Source: Poindextera sp036272595 (GTDB lineage Bacteria; Pseudomonadota; Alphaproteobacteria; Caulobacterales; Caulobacteraceae). Taken from it: a stretch of 64,000 bases of DNA. Below, piece by piece: positions 51,994 to 60,639 of the stretch. Numbering within the stretch: the stretch's first letter is position 1; each line of letters opens with the position of its first letter. The stretch lies in assembly GCA_036272595.1 (NCBI GenBank), contig DATAYM010000002.1, positions 1 to 64,000 on the forward strand, read 5' to 3'. A model generated the notes under the pieces. The model ran no database searches, had not been told where the DNA came from, and saw only the letters and a program-made list of their open reading frames with translations. A program made the translations under genes and the position numbers.

Positions 51994-53436
51994 CTAGCCG
52001 CGCGCCCAGCCGTGTTCGTCGGGTCGGCGCTGGATCCACGGCTGGGCGGCCTCCAGTTGGCCGGCGAGGCGCAGCAGGACAGCTTCCGCGCCGCGCTTGG
52101 CGACGAACTGGACGCCGATAGGCAGACCCTCGTCGCTCCAGCCCAGCGGCACGGACATGGCGGTCGCGCCGGAGACGTTGAACGGCTGGGTGTTGGGCAT
52201 GAAGGCATAGAGGGCGTCCGGGTAGGCGTCCGGATCCACCGCGACGGTGCTGAGCTCGCCCACCGGCGGCGGCAGCCGCCCGAGCGTCGAAATCAGGAGC
52301 ACGTCGTAGTTCGCCAGGGTGCGGGCGACGATGCGCGAAAAATCATAGAGGGTCTGGAAGCAGTCCATGGCCTCGATCGCCGAGATGGCCGCGCCGCGCT
52401 GGGCGACGATCCAGGGAACGCTCTCGACCTCGTCCTCGGTGATCGACCGGCCGCGCTGCTTGCCGATGCGCTCGAACATCAGGGCGGCGCTGGCGCTGAC
52501 CAGGTCGTTGGCCGCCTCGCGCATGGCGGCGAAATCGGCCGGAATCGTCGTCTCCTCGACGCCGTGCCCGAGGCTCTCACAGAGGTGGGCGGCGTCGCTC
52601 ATCGCCCTGGCCACCGGCGCCTCGATCCCCGGCGCCATCAGGGCGCCGCGCACATAGCCGATGCGCAGCTTGCCGGGATCGCGGCCGACCTCGTTCAGGA
52701 ACGGCGCCGATGGCGGCTCCAGACCGTAGGGTTCCTCGGCGACCAGCCGGCAGGAAATGTCCAGCAAAAGCGCGCTGTCGCGCACCGTGCGGGTCACCGC
52801 GTGATTCACCGCGAAGCCGTTCCAGGAATCCCCCAGCGGCGCCGGCGAGACGCGGCCGCGCGAGGGCTTGAGGCCGAAGAGGCCGCAGCAGGAGGCCGGA
52901 ATGCGGATCGAGCCGCCGCCGTCGCTGGCGTGAGCCGCCGGCAGCACGCCGGCCGCCACCGCCGAGGCCGCGCCGCCCGACGAGCCGCCGCAGGTCCGCT
53001 CGAGGTTCCAGGGGTTCAGCGTCGCGCCGGTCACGGCTGGCTCGGTGGTCGCCGCCATGCCGAATTCCGGCGTGTTGGTCTTGCCGAACAAGACGAGGCC
53101 CGCGGCCCGATAGGCGGCGGTCAGCGCGCTGTCCACGGCGGCCGGGGCGGCGTTCTGAAAGAGGCGCGAGCCGGAGCCGGTCGGGACGCCCTTCATCCAG
53201 ACGCCGAGGTCCTTGAGCAGGAAGGGCACGCCGCGCAGCGGCCCGTCGGGCAGCCCCTCGGCGATCGCCCCCCGCGCCTCATCCTCCAGGACGTTGATGA
53301 CCGCGTTCAGCGTCCCGTTAACCTGTTCCAGCCGGTCGAGCGCCGCGTCCAGCACCTCGCTTTCGCTGACCTCCTTGCGCGCCACCAGGTCGGCGAGGCC
53401 GATCGCGTCGCGGCTCTGATAGTCCTCGGCGTTCAT
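51994..53436 (-). CDS. Amidase-signature hydrolase
   Basis: A 480-residue AS-family amidase. The catalytic triad is K75 (FLLKDLG), S152 (in CGGSSGG) and S176 (DGGGSIRIP), with the spacing seen in this family. It hydrolyses a C-N amide or aryl-amide bond. It is a paralogue of the amidase at 57664, sharing GLPDGPLxGVPFL and the C-terminal YxFMPNTQPFNVSG. It is followed on the same strand order by the crotonase, SCP2-like and C45 genes to its right, with short gaps, suggesting an operon read leftwards from 56.0 kb. Confidence 0.92.
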   Translation of the reverse strand: MNAEDYQSRDAIGLADLVARKEVSESEVLDAALDRLEQVNGTLNAVINVLEDEARGAIAEGLPDGPLRGVPFLLKDLGVWMKGVPTGSGSRLFQNAAPAAVDSALTAAYRAAGLVLFGKTNTPEFGMAATTEPAVTGATLNPWNLERTCGGSSGGAASAVAAGVLPAAHASDGGGSIRIPASCCGLFGLKPSRGRVSPAPLGDSWNGFAVNHAVTRTVRDSALLLDISCRLVAEEPYGLEPPSAPFLNEVGRDPGKLRIGYVRGALMAPGIEAPVARAMSDAAHLCESLGHGVEETTIPADFAAMREAANDLVSASAALMFERIGKQRGRSITEDEVESVPWIVAQRGAAISAIEAMDCFQTLYDFSRIVARTLANYDVLLISTLGRLPPPVGELSTVAVDPDAYPDALYAFMPNTQPFNVSGATAMSVPLGWSDEGLPIGVQFVAKRGAEAVLLRLAGQLEAAQPWIQRRPDEHGWARG

Positions 53437-53461
53437 CGGAATTCCAGTTCGGAAGGGAGGA

Positions 53462-54340
53462 TCAGGGGGTCTTGGCCCGCCAGGGTTCGTCGCCGACGGC
53501 GTAGGTCGAGGCGACGCCCTGGTGGATTCCGCCCGGATCCACCGGCAGGCCGTGCACCTCCATGCAGTGGCTGTGGGCCAGCTGGTGCATGGCGAAGGCC
53601 CCCATCATGGCGGCGTTGCGCCCTTGCGCGTCCTGGGTGTTGTTGACCGCCTGCTTGGCCAGCTTCAGCGCGAAGGAGGGCCGCAGCGCGATCTGCTGCG
53701 CCAGGGCCAGGGTGGCGGCCTCGAGCTCGGCGCGTGGCACGACGCGGTTGACCATGCCCGCGACGCGCGCCTCTTCGGCGTTGATCTGGGCGCCGGCGAA
53801 CAGCATCTCCTTGGCCTTGCGCGGACCCAGCTCCCACGGGTGGGCGAAGAACTCGACGCCGGGGATGCCCATGGCGACGGTGACGTCCTCGAACACCGCG
53901 TCGTCGGCGGCGATGATCAGGTCGCTGGGCCAGCAGAGCAGAAGCCCGCCGGCGACGCAGCGGCCCTGGACGGCGGCGATGGTCGGCTTGGGGATGTTGC
54001 GCCAGCGCTCGCAGAAGCCGGTGTAGAGCTCCTCCTCGCGGGCCATGCGGCCCTCGGCGCCGGCGCGGTGATAGCCCATGGCGCCGGTCACCGGCCGGTA
54101 GCGGTCCTGGTTCTGCAGGTGGTCGCGCTCGCGCAGGTCGTGGCCGGACGAGAAATGCGGGCCGTTGGCGGCGGTGATGATGACCTTGACGTCTTCGGCC
54201 TGGGTCGCCTCCTCGTAGGCCTCGTTCAGTTCATAGAGGAACTGGGTGTTCTGGGCGTTGCGCGCCTCGGGCCGGTTCAGCACCACGCGTGCGATGTGCT
54301 CGGCCGGCCGTTCCAGCAGGATGTGGTCCCAATCGGCCAT
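53462..54340 (-). CDS. Enoyl-CoA hydratase/isomerase family protein
   Basis: A 292-residue crotonase-fold enzyme. The first oxyanion segment is FSSGHDLRERDHL and the second GRCVAGGLLLCWPSDLI. Catalytic Glu residues of crotonase are not in place and FEDVTVAMGIPGVEFFAHPWELG is an unusual active-site loop, so the reaction (hydration, isomerisation or C-C cleavage) is uncertain. The ATG at 54340 is favoured over a GTG at 54346 because AAGGAG is 7 bp before it. Confidence 0.87.
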   Translation of the reverse strand: MADWDHILLERPAEHIARVVLNRPEARNAQNTQFLYELNEAYEEATQAEDVKVIITAANGPHFSSGHDLRERDHLQNQDRYRPVTGAMGYHRAGAEGRMAREEELYTGFCERWRNIPKPTIAAVQGRCVAGGLLLCWPSDLIIAADDAVFEDVTVAMGIPGVEFFAHPWELGPRKAKEMLFAGAQINAEEARVAGMVNRVVPRAELEAATLALAQQIALRPSFALKLAKQAVNNTQDAQGRNAAMMGAFAMHQLAHSHCMEVHGLPVDPGGIHQGVASTYAVGDEPWRAKTP

Positions 54341-54369
54341 GGTCACGCTCCTTCGATTTCCACAGGTCT

Positions 54370-54795
54370 CTAAAGCGTGCGCACGGCCAGGTCGTTGTGC
54401 ATGCCGATGAAGCTGGCCGGGACCTTGGAGCGGTTCTTGCTGGTGTTCTTCGTCCGGCCGTCCGCCGCGCCGGCGGCCATGTAGGCGTCGACCTCAGGCA
54501 TGACCTCGGGCGAATAGACCTTGCGGGCGATGGGCAGAATGAACTGGTAGTCGCTCTCGCTGCGCACGTCGGCCTCTGGGATGGCGGTCTCCTCGAAATG
54601 CACCTTGCCGTCCTTGATCTGGCAGTGCCAGGCGAGAGTCCCGTCTTCGTGCTTGTCGAGATGCGCCGGCACGCCGGTGAACACCTCGCAGATGCTCAAT
54701 TCGAACCCCGGGCCTTCCTTGGCGGTATAGTGGTCAAGCAACTCCTTGAGTGCGGCGATCCATTCCGGACTTGCGAATTCGATCTTGCTGCTCAC
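54370..54795 (-). CDS. SCP2-like sterol/lipid-carrier protein
   Basis: A 141-residue protein. The pattern DGTLAWHCQIKDGKVHFEE, EADVRSESDYQFILPIARK fits the SCP2 sterol-carrier fold, which binds acyl-CoAs or sterols. The GTG at 54795 has GGAGGA 5 bp upstream; a longer frame exists upstream but without a site. Together with the SCP-x-type thiolase in the same region it suggests handling of a bulky hydrophobic CoA ester. It lies between the crotonase and C45 genes. Confidence 0.72.
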   Translation of the reverse strand: MSSKIEFASPEWIAALKELLDHYTAKEGPGFELSICEVFTGVPAHLDKHEDGTLAWHCQIKDGKVHFEETAIPEADVRSESDYQFILPIARKVYSPEVMPEVDAYMAAGAADGRTKNTSKNRSKVPASFIGMHNDLAVRTL

Positions 54796-54885
54796 CTGGA
54801 TCCTCCACGCCCAAACCGGCCTCAGCTGGGTTCGTCTCTTTGGACACGCCGCGACGCCGAAAACCGCCATCATGGCAGGCCTCGC

Positions 54886-56004
54886 TCAAGCGTCGAAGAT
54901 GCGGAAATCGTGATCGTGCGGCGGGCCGGCGGCGATGTGCAGGCGCGGATGCTCGGCGCTGAGCTCGAAAATGCAGCAGGCCAGGGTAAAGCCGATCTGC
55001 TGGTCCTCCTCGTTGCGGCCGCCGCCGCGGGAGACCGGATAGTCGGGGTCGTCGCGCGAGGCGAGGATGGCCTTGATCGCTTCCACGCTCAGCTCGTCTT
55101 CCAAACCGCCGATCCGCTCATGCAGGGCGGCGAAGCGCAGATAGGTGCTGCGTGTCGGCCGCCGCTGGCCTGCGCTTTCGCGGTGAGCGAGCGCGAGGTC
55201 GCGGCTCTTCAGCGGGTGGTTGGTGTGATAGATCGGCAGGGCCGGATCGGACGGGCCGTAGCGGGCGATCTGGCGGGTCGAGCACTCCAGCATGGCCACC
55301 CCGGCCGGATCGCCCATCACCCAGTTCAGCCCCGAGGCGTGGGGATAGCGCCCCAGCCGCTCGACCGCCTCGTCCAGGGATTTGGATTCCAGCAGCGAGC
55401 GATAGATGGCGAAGATCGGCACGCCGGCGACGTCGGCCGACAGTTGGGTCAGGGCGTTGTCGCAGACGGCGAAGCCGAAGCTGTTCATGCCGTTCAGGCT
55501 GATCATGCCGGGGACCGACAAGGCCATGATCTGGCCGTCGGATTCGTCGCACCGGTAGCGCAGCATCACTTGGAAGCCGTCGAGGTACTGATCGAGGTCA
55601 AGGTTCTGCCCGACCAGGGTTGGCCGCGCCGGGCCGGGCCCTAGCGCGATGGTGCTGCAGGCTTCGGCGACGGCCGGCGTCTCGCGGGGCAGGGCCAGCC
55701 AGAACTCCTCGTTGACGTGCTGGAAGGCGAGCAATGTCTCGTACGGAACGGCGGCGGCCTCGGCGATGGCGGTGATCTCGTCCAGCACGGCCGGCGTATG
55801 GCGCCGCAGCGCCGCCTCGAAGCCGGTCTCGGCGAAGAAGCGCCGCACATAAAGCTCGCGCGAGAGGCCGTAGACGCGGTCCAGCGCTTCAGCCCAGCGG
55901 TCGAGCAGAGCGGCGATCTCGCTGCGCAGCACCTCGCCGTGCTGCAGGCCCCGCTGCCGCGGACCGCCTTCCAGGCTGACGACCGAAAGCTTGCTGGTAT
56001 CCAT
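54886..56004 (-). CDS. C45-family autoproteolytic acyltransferase/hydrolase
   Basis: A 372-residue Ntn hydrolase of the isopenicillin-N acyltransferase group. The likely self-cleavage site is before C116 in EACSTIALG, which becomes the N-terminal nucleophile; LVGQNLDLDQY follows, as in the family. N-terminal GGPRQRGLQHGE is also typical. It cleaves or forms amide bonds, for example N-acyl amides. With two amidases nearby, amide cleavage seems a theme of the region. It is the first gene of the leftward run. Confidence 0.88.
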   Translation of the reverse strand: MDTSKLSVVSLEGGPRQRGLQHGEVLRSEIAALLDRWAEALDRVYGLSRELYVRRFFAETGFEAALRRHTPAVLDEITAIAEAAAVPYETLLAFQHVNEEFWLALPRETPAVAEACSTIALGPGPARPTLVGQNLDLDQYLDGFQVMLRYRCDESDGQIMALSVPGMISLNGMNSFGFAVCDNALTQLSADVAGVPIFAIYRSLLESKSLDEAVERLGRYPHASGLNWVMGDPAGVAMLECSTRQIARYGPSDPALPIYHTNHPLKSRDLALAHRESAGQRRPTRSTYLRFAALHERIGGLEDELSVEAIKAILASRDDPDYPVSRGGGRNEEDQQIGFTLACCIFELSAEHPRLHIAAGPPHDHDFRIFDA

Positions 56005-56144
56005 TCAAACACTCACACCGAAAGGGCGCCCGCGGAAACGGATTTCCCCGCAGCTAGACACCGGTCCGGCGTCGATCCGCCACTCGCCAGGGGGGTGAAC
56101 CCTGGCGCAGTATCGGCTCCGAAAACCGATCGCGGGAGGCGAGC

Positions 56145-56585
56145 ATGACCGAGGAAGAGGCGGCGCGGATCGAGGCGGCGTGCATCCGCCTGCAACAGCG
56201 ATACGGCACGCTGGCCGACCGCCAGGACCCCAAGTTCCGCGAGCTGTTCGTGGACGACGCCTCGATCACCCTGCCGGACCTGCCGACGTTCGCCGGCATG
56301 GAGGCGATCATGGCCGGCCAGGCGCAGTGGCGCGAGAGCGGCATCGTCATGCGCCACGTCTGCACCAACTTCACCATCGAAGTGATCGACGACAGCCATG
56401 CCGAGGGCATCACCTATCTGACGGTCTATCACCGCGCCGCCATGGCCGAGCCGCCGGCCGAGCCGCCGCCGTCGCTGCCGGTCTCGGTGGGCGAGTTCCA
56501 CGACACTTTCGTCAAGTCCGGCGGCAAGTGGTTGTTCAAGACCCGCGTCCTGCATCGCATCTTCCGGGGGATTGTCCAGCCCTAG
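56145..56585 (+). CDS. NTF2-fold (SnoaL-like) protein
   Basis: A 146-residue protein with the NTF2/SnoaL pattern: EAACIRLQQRYGTLADRQD, FRELFVDDASITLPDLPTFAG and a C-terminal FHDTFVKSGGKWLFKTRVLHRIF. Polar pocket residues (Asp, His) are present as in SnoaL-like isomerases and hydratases. It is divergent from the C45 gene by 140 bp and precedes the PhyH gene by 178 bp. Its reaction is unknown. Confidence 0.8.
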   Translation: MTEEEAARIEAACIRLQQRYGTLADRQDPKFRELFVDDASITLPDLPTFAGMEAIMAGQAQWRESGIVMRHVCTNFTIEVIDDSHAEGITYLTVYHRAAMAEPPAEPPPSLPVSVGEFHDTFVKSGGKWLFKTRVLHRIFRGIVQP

Positions 56586-56596
56586 GTCACGTTGCA

Positions 56597-56617
56597 TTTG
56601 GATTGAAACAATCCAAA
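56597..56617. promoter_or_regulatory. Perfect inverted repeat TTTGGATTG-AAA-CAATCCAAA
   Basis: Nine-bp perfect arms flank AAA, 147 bp upstream of the PhyH start and 11 bp after the NTF2-like stop. The AT-rich arms and 21-bp total length suit a dimeric regulator, possibly one of the TetR proteins, though it differs from the site at 47758. It could also form a small terminator hairpin, but lacks a T-run. Confidence 0.55.
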
Positions 56618-56763
56618 CTCAGCGCGATCGCCGCTTAGTATCTGGAGCGGGTCGGGCGCGGAAATCCGCTTCGCACTTTTCCTCAACCCGCTCTCGCCGT
56701 GGCGGATCGGCGCCCCGTGCGGTGTCTCCCATTCAACGTGCGAACCCTTGAAGGAAGCGGCCA

Positions 56764-57660
56764 ATGGAAATCGGAAACTGGAAGGCGACCGCTGAGCTGA
56801 ACGAGATCTATCTCAAGGCGCGCGAACTGGGCATCGAGACCAACCTGGCCGAGCTCGAGGCGTTCGGCTTCACCATCGTCGAGCCGGAAAAGGTGGCGCC
56901 CAAGGGTTTCGCCGACCGGATGCTGACGGCGCTGCTGGCGGCGGCCGAGGCGGAGGACCCGATGGTGGTCGACCTCTCGACCCGCGAGCAGAAGGACAGG
57001 CCGGTCTATGGCCGCAACCTTTTCCACCTGATCGCCAAGGACCGGGTCTTTGCCGAGGCGCTGATGAACCCGGTCGCCCTGACCATCGGCAAGTACCTGA
57101 TGGGCGCCAGCGCCCGCCTCTACAGCTCGGTGGCATTCCTGAAAAAGGGCGAGGCCGGCTGCACCAACCTGCACAACGATTCCGTCGGCATGCCGCCGCC
57201 GCTGCCCATGTACGGCCACGTCTGCAACATCAGCTGGATCCTGACCGACTACACCAAGGAAAAGGGCACCTTCTGCATCGTGCCGGCCAGCCACCGACTG
57301 GGCACCCACCCGACCCCGGTGGACCAGCCGAAGTTCATGGGCGGCCCGAACGACGATGAGATCGGTGTTCCGATGATCGCCAAGCCGGGATCGCTGTTCG
57401 TCTTCCACGGTAACTCCTGGCACGGCACCTATCCGAAGACCGACCCCGACATCCGCGCCCACGTGGTCACCGCGCTGTGCCGTAACTATGTCGATCCGGC
57501 CGAGAACTTCGACGACGTGCCGGACTCGATGCTGGCCGAGTTCGGGCCCGAATTCGCACGCCTTTTGGGTCGCACCGCCTGGCAGGGCTATCGCAGCGAG
57601 GGCCCGAAATACGACCGCATGCTGGCCGTCAACCGCGCCAACCAATCGTCGGCGGCCTGA
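56764..57660 (+). CDS. Phytanoyl-CoA dioxygenase (PhyH)-family protein
   Basis: A 298-residue Fe(II)/2-oxoglutarate oxygenase. The iron ligands are H137 and D139 in NLHNDSVGM and H220 in GNSWHGTYP, with R231 in DIRAHV for 2-oxoglutarate. AGGAAGCGGCCA precedes the ATG. It hydroxylates a substrate carbon. The first 30 residues are clearly paralogous to a gene starting at 63916 (MEIGxWxATAELN). Downstream are an amidase (GTG start 3 bp after the stop) and a GPH permease, forming an oxygenase-amidase-transport operon. Confidence 0.88.
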   Translation: MEIGNWKATAELNEIYLKARELGIETNLAELEAFGFTIVEPEKVAPKGFADRMLTALLAAAEAEDPMVVDLSTREQKDRPVYGRNLFHLIAKDRVFAEALMNPVALTIGKYLMGASARLYSSVAFLKKGEAGCTNLHNDSVGMPPPLPMYGHVCNISWILTDYTKEKGTFCIVPASHRLGTHPTPVDQPKFMGGPNDDEIGVPMIAKPGSLFVFHGNSWHGTYPKTDPDIRAHVVTALCRNYVDPAENFDDVPDSMLAEFGPEFARLLGRTAWQGYRSEGPKYDRMLAVNRANQSSAA

Positions 57661-57663
57661 GGG

Positions 57664-59115
57664 GTGAGCTTCTCCGAGTATCAGGCGTACGACGCGGTCG
57701 GCCTGGCCGAACTGGTCGCGAAGCGCGAAGTCAGCGCCGGCGAACTGCTGGATGCGGCGCTGGCGCGCACTGGGGCGGTCAATCCGGCCATCAATGCCGT
57801 GATCCGGCCGTTGGAAGCCGAGGCCCGTAGGGCCATCGACGCCGGCCTGCCCGATGGGCCGCTCAAGGGCGTGCCCTTCCTGGTCAAGGACATCTCGGCC
57901 CAGATGAAGGGCGTGCCGACCAGCGCCGGCTCGCGGCTGTTCGCCGATTCCGTTCCCGACCAGGACAGCGCCTGCGTCGCCGCCTATCGCCGCGCCGGTC
58001 TGGTGATCTTCGGCAAGTCGAACACCCCGGAGCTGGGCTTGGCGGCGACCACCGAGCCGGTGCTGTGGGGACCCAGCCGCAATCCGTGGAATCTCGGCCG
58101 CACCACCGGCGGCTCGTCCGGCGGCGCGGCCGCGGCGGTCGCCGCGGGCATCGTGCCCGCCGCCAGCGCCAGCGACGGCGGCGGTTCGATCCGCACGCCG
58201 TCCTCCTGCTGCGGCGTCTTCGGCATGAAGCCCAGCCGCGGCCGCGTCTCCTTCGCCCCCTTCGTCGGCGAAGGGTGGGGCGGCCTCAGCCAGCTGCATG
58301 CGGTCAGCCGCTCCGTGCGCGACAGCGCCGTCTTGCTCGACATCGCTTCCCAGCCGCAGTTGGGCGATCCCTATTGGGCGCCGCCGCCGGCCGAGCCGTT
58401 CGCCGCCCAGGTGGACAGGGAGCCCGGCCAGCTACGCATCGGCTTCACCACCGAATCCCTGACCTGGGGAACCATGGAGCCGGAATGCGCCGCCGCGGTG
58501 CGCGATACGGCGGCGCTGTGCGAATCCCTCGGCCACACGGTCGAGGAGGTGAGAGCCCCCGGTGATTTCCTGACCATGGCGGCGGCGGTCAACGTCCTGG
58601 TCTCCGCCAACGTGCAGTGGACCATCGACCGCGAGGCCGAACGCCGCGACGCGCCGGTGCGGCAAGACGAACTGGAGGCGCTGACCTGGTCGATCTACCA
58701 GGACTCGAAGAGCCGCTCGGCGCACGACTACGCCGACGCGATGCAGAAGGTGCACGCCTTCGGGCGGGTCTTCAGCTCGATCTTCGAACGCTACGACGTG
58801 CTGCTGCTCTCGACGCTCGGCCGGCTGCCCTATGAGCTCGGCGTCATGAACACCAACGCCGCCGATCTCAGCAGCTATGGCGAGACGCTCTATTCCTTCA
58901 TGCCCAATACCCAGCCGTTCAATGTCAGTGGATCGCCCGCCATGTCGGTTCCGCTGGCCTGGAGCGCCGCTGGCCTGCCCATCGGCATGCAGTTCGCCGC
59001 AAGGAACGGCGGCGAGGCCTTGCTCTATCGCCTCGCCGGCCAGTTGGAACGGGCGCGGCCGTGGGCCGGCCGCCGGCCGCCTGAGGCGCCGCTGCTGTCG
59101 AGGCCGAACGTTTAA
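57664..59115 (+). CDS. Amidase-signature hydrolase
   Basis: A 483-residue AS-family amidase with K75 (FLVKDIS), S151 (TGGSSGG) and S175 (DGGGSIRTP). It is a paralogue of the amidase at 51994, to which it aligns end to end by eye. The GTG start is 3 bp after the PhyH stop, and GGGG just before it may be part of a weak ribosome site. The PhyH product might be the amide it hydrolyses: hydroxylation next to the amide nitrogen or at the acyl part, then C-N cleavage. This is inference only. Confidence 0.92.
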   Translation: MSFSEYQAYDAVGLAELVAKREVSAGELLDAALARTGAVNPAINAVIRPLEAEARRAIDAGLPDGPLKGVPFLVKDISAQMKGVPTSAGSRLFADSVPDQDSACVAAYRRAGLVIFGKSNTPELGLAATTEPVLWGPSRNPWNLGRTTGGSSGGAAAAVAAGIVPAASASDGGGSIRTPSSCCGVFGMKPSRGRVSFAPFVGEGWGGLSQLHAVSRSVRDSAVLLDIASQPQLGDPYWAPPPAEPFAAQVDREPGQLRIGFTTESLTWGTMEPECAAAVRDTAALCESLGHTVEEVRAPGDFLTMAAAVNVLVSANVQWTIDREAERRDAPVRQDELEALTWSIYQDSKSRSAHDYADAMQKVHAFGRVFSSIFERYDVLLLSTLGRLPYELGVMNTNAADLSSYGETLYSFMPNTQPFNVSGSPAMSVPLAWSAAGLPIGMQFAARNGGEALLYRLAGQLERARPWAGRRPPEAPLLSRPNV

Positions 59116-59148
59116 GGCCCGTCCGCGCGCACGGCTTGAGGGGATCGC

Positions 59149-60561
59149 ATGGTTTCACCCGACATGGCGGCGGTGGTCACGGAGCCGGAGAGCCTGCTGA
59201 CCCTGCCGGCGGAGCCAGGCGGGCGGCGGCGCGAACTCTCCAACTGGACCTTGGCGGTCTACGCCCTGCCGTCGATCCCCATCGCCTTCCTGTTCCTGCC
59301 AGTGTCGCTGCTGATGCCGGCCTATTACGCCAGCACCCTGCATGTGAGCCTGGCCGCGGTCGGCGGCTTTCTCCTGCTGTCGCGCAGCGCCGACGTCATC
59401 CTCGATCCGATGATCGGCAAGTGGTCGGACGCCACCCGCTCGCGCTTCGGCCGCCGGCGATTGTGGATGATGGTCGGCACGCCGCTCCTGATGTTCGGCG
59501 CCTTTATCCTCTTCATGCCCATGGTCCCGGTCAGCGGCTGGTACCTCTTGGTCGCCTCCTTCATCATCTATGCCGGCGGCTCTACCGTCGGGCTGCCCTA
59601 TTCGGCCTGGGGGACCGAGATCGTCCACACCTATAACGGCCGCGCCCGCATGGCCGGAATCCGCGAGACCGCCGGGGTGATCGGCAGCCTGGTGGCCGCG
59701 GTGGTCGCCGCCTCGACCGGCTATCTCGGCCACGGCGTCGATCGCTACACCATGAGCATCATGGGCTGGATGATCATCGTGCTGACGCCGCTGACCGTCT
59801 GGATCGCCACCTCGGTGGTCGGCGAGCCGCCGGCGCCGGAGCCGGTGCGCACGCCCTGGTGGCCGTCGATCGCCGCCTTGTTCGCCAACCGCCCGTTCCG
59901 GCTGTTCTGCCTGACCTATGTGATCTTCACGGTCGGCTCGAGCGTCGCCAGCGCCACCCTGGTCTTCTACGTCAGCGACTATATCGGCCAGTCGAACATG
60001 GTCGGCCCGGGCATCCTGGGCGTCTCCTTCATGACCGTGGCCTTCGTGCCGGCCTGGCTGTGGATCAGCCGCCGCATCGGCAAGCATCGCGCGACCGTGC
60101 TCTCTCTCCTGGCCAGCATGGGGCTCTATGCCGGCCTCACCCCCTTCATCCATCACGGCCAGGGCTGGCTCTATGTCGGGCTGCTCTGCGTGCTCGGGGT
60201 CGTCAGCTCCGGCTTCCAGACCCTGCCGCTGGGCATGATCGGCGACATCATCGACTATGACACGCTGATCCACGGCCAGCCCCGCGGCGGCCTTTTCTGG
60301 GGCGTCTGGTCCTTCGCCCAGAAGGTCTCGCCGGCCTTCGCCATTTCCGCGACGCTCTCACTGCTGGGCCTGTTCGGCTATTCGCCCGGCGCCCACAACA
60401 CCGCCTCGGCGCTGAAGGCGCTGAAATACATCTACTGTTTCGGGCCGGCGCCCTTCTACGTCGTCGGCGCCTCGCTGCTGTTCTGGTTCCCCATCGACGC
60501 GCGCCGCCACGACATCATCCGCCGCCGCCTGGACGCCCGCCAGGCCCGCGCCGAGCGCTGA
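59149..60561 (+). CDS. MFS transporter, GPH (MelB-like) type
   Basis: A 470-residue permease with about 12 hydrophobic segments and the same hallmark stretches as the permease at 28623 (ADVILDPMIGKWSDATRSRF, PYSAWGTEI, GDIIDYDTL). ATGGTT at 59149 follows GAGGGGATCGC. It is the third gene of the PhyH-amidase-permease run and probably imports the amidase substrate. A strong bidirectional terminator separates it from the convergent TonB receptor. Confidence 0.9.
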   Translation: MVSPDMAAVVTEPESLLTLPAEPGGRRRELSNWTLAVYALPSIPIAFLFLPVSLLMPAYYASTLHVSLAAVGGFLLLSRSADVILDPMIGKWSDATRSRFGRRRLWMMVGTPLLMFGAFILFMPMVPVSGWYLLVASFIIYAGGSTVGLPYSAWGTEIVHTYNGRARMAGIRETAGVIGSLVAAVVAASTGYLGHGVDRYTMSIMGWMIIVLTPLTVWIATSVVGEPPAPEPVRTPWWPSIAALFANRPFRLFCLTYVIFTVGSSVASATLVFYVSDYIGQSNMVGPGILGVSFMTVAFVPAWLWISRRIGKHRATVLSLLASMGLYAGLTPFIHHGQGWLYVGLLCVLGVVSSGFQTLPLGMIGDIIDYDTLIHGQPRGGLFWGVWSFAQKVSPAFAISATLSLLGLFGYSPGAHNTASALKALKYIYCFGPAPFYVVGASLLFWFPIDARRHDIIRRRLDARQARAER

Positions 60562-60591
60562 AGATGCGCCGCCTCGAAGACAAAAAAGAAG

Positions 60592-60616
60592 CCCGCCCGG
60601 GTTCGTCCCGGGCGGG
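60592..60616. terminator. Strong bidirectional intrinsic terminator
   Basis: A 10-bp perfect GC stem (60592-60601 with 60607-60616) has a TTCGT loop. GTGTTTT follows on the plus strand, and an A6 run (60582-60587) precedes it, which is a U-run for minus-strand transcripts. It ends both the permease gene (stop at 60561) and the receptor gene (stop at 60640). Confidence 0.9.
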
Positions 60617-60639
60617 TGTTTTCAGTTTCAGGGAGTGAT

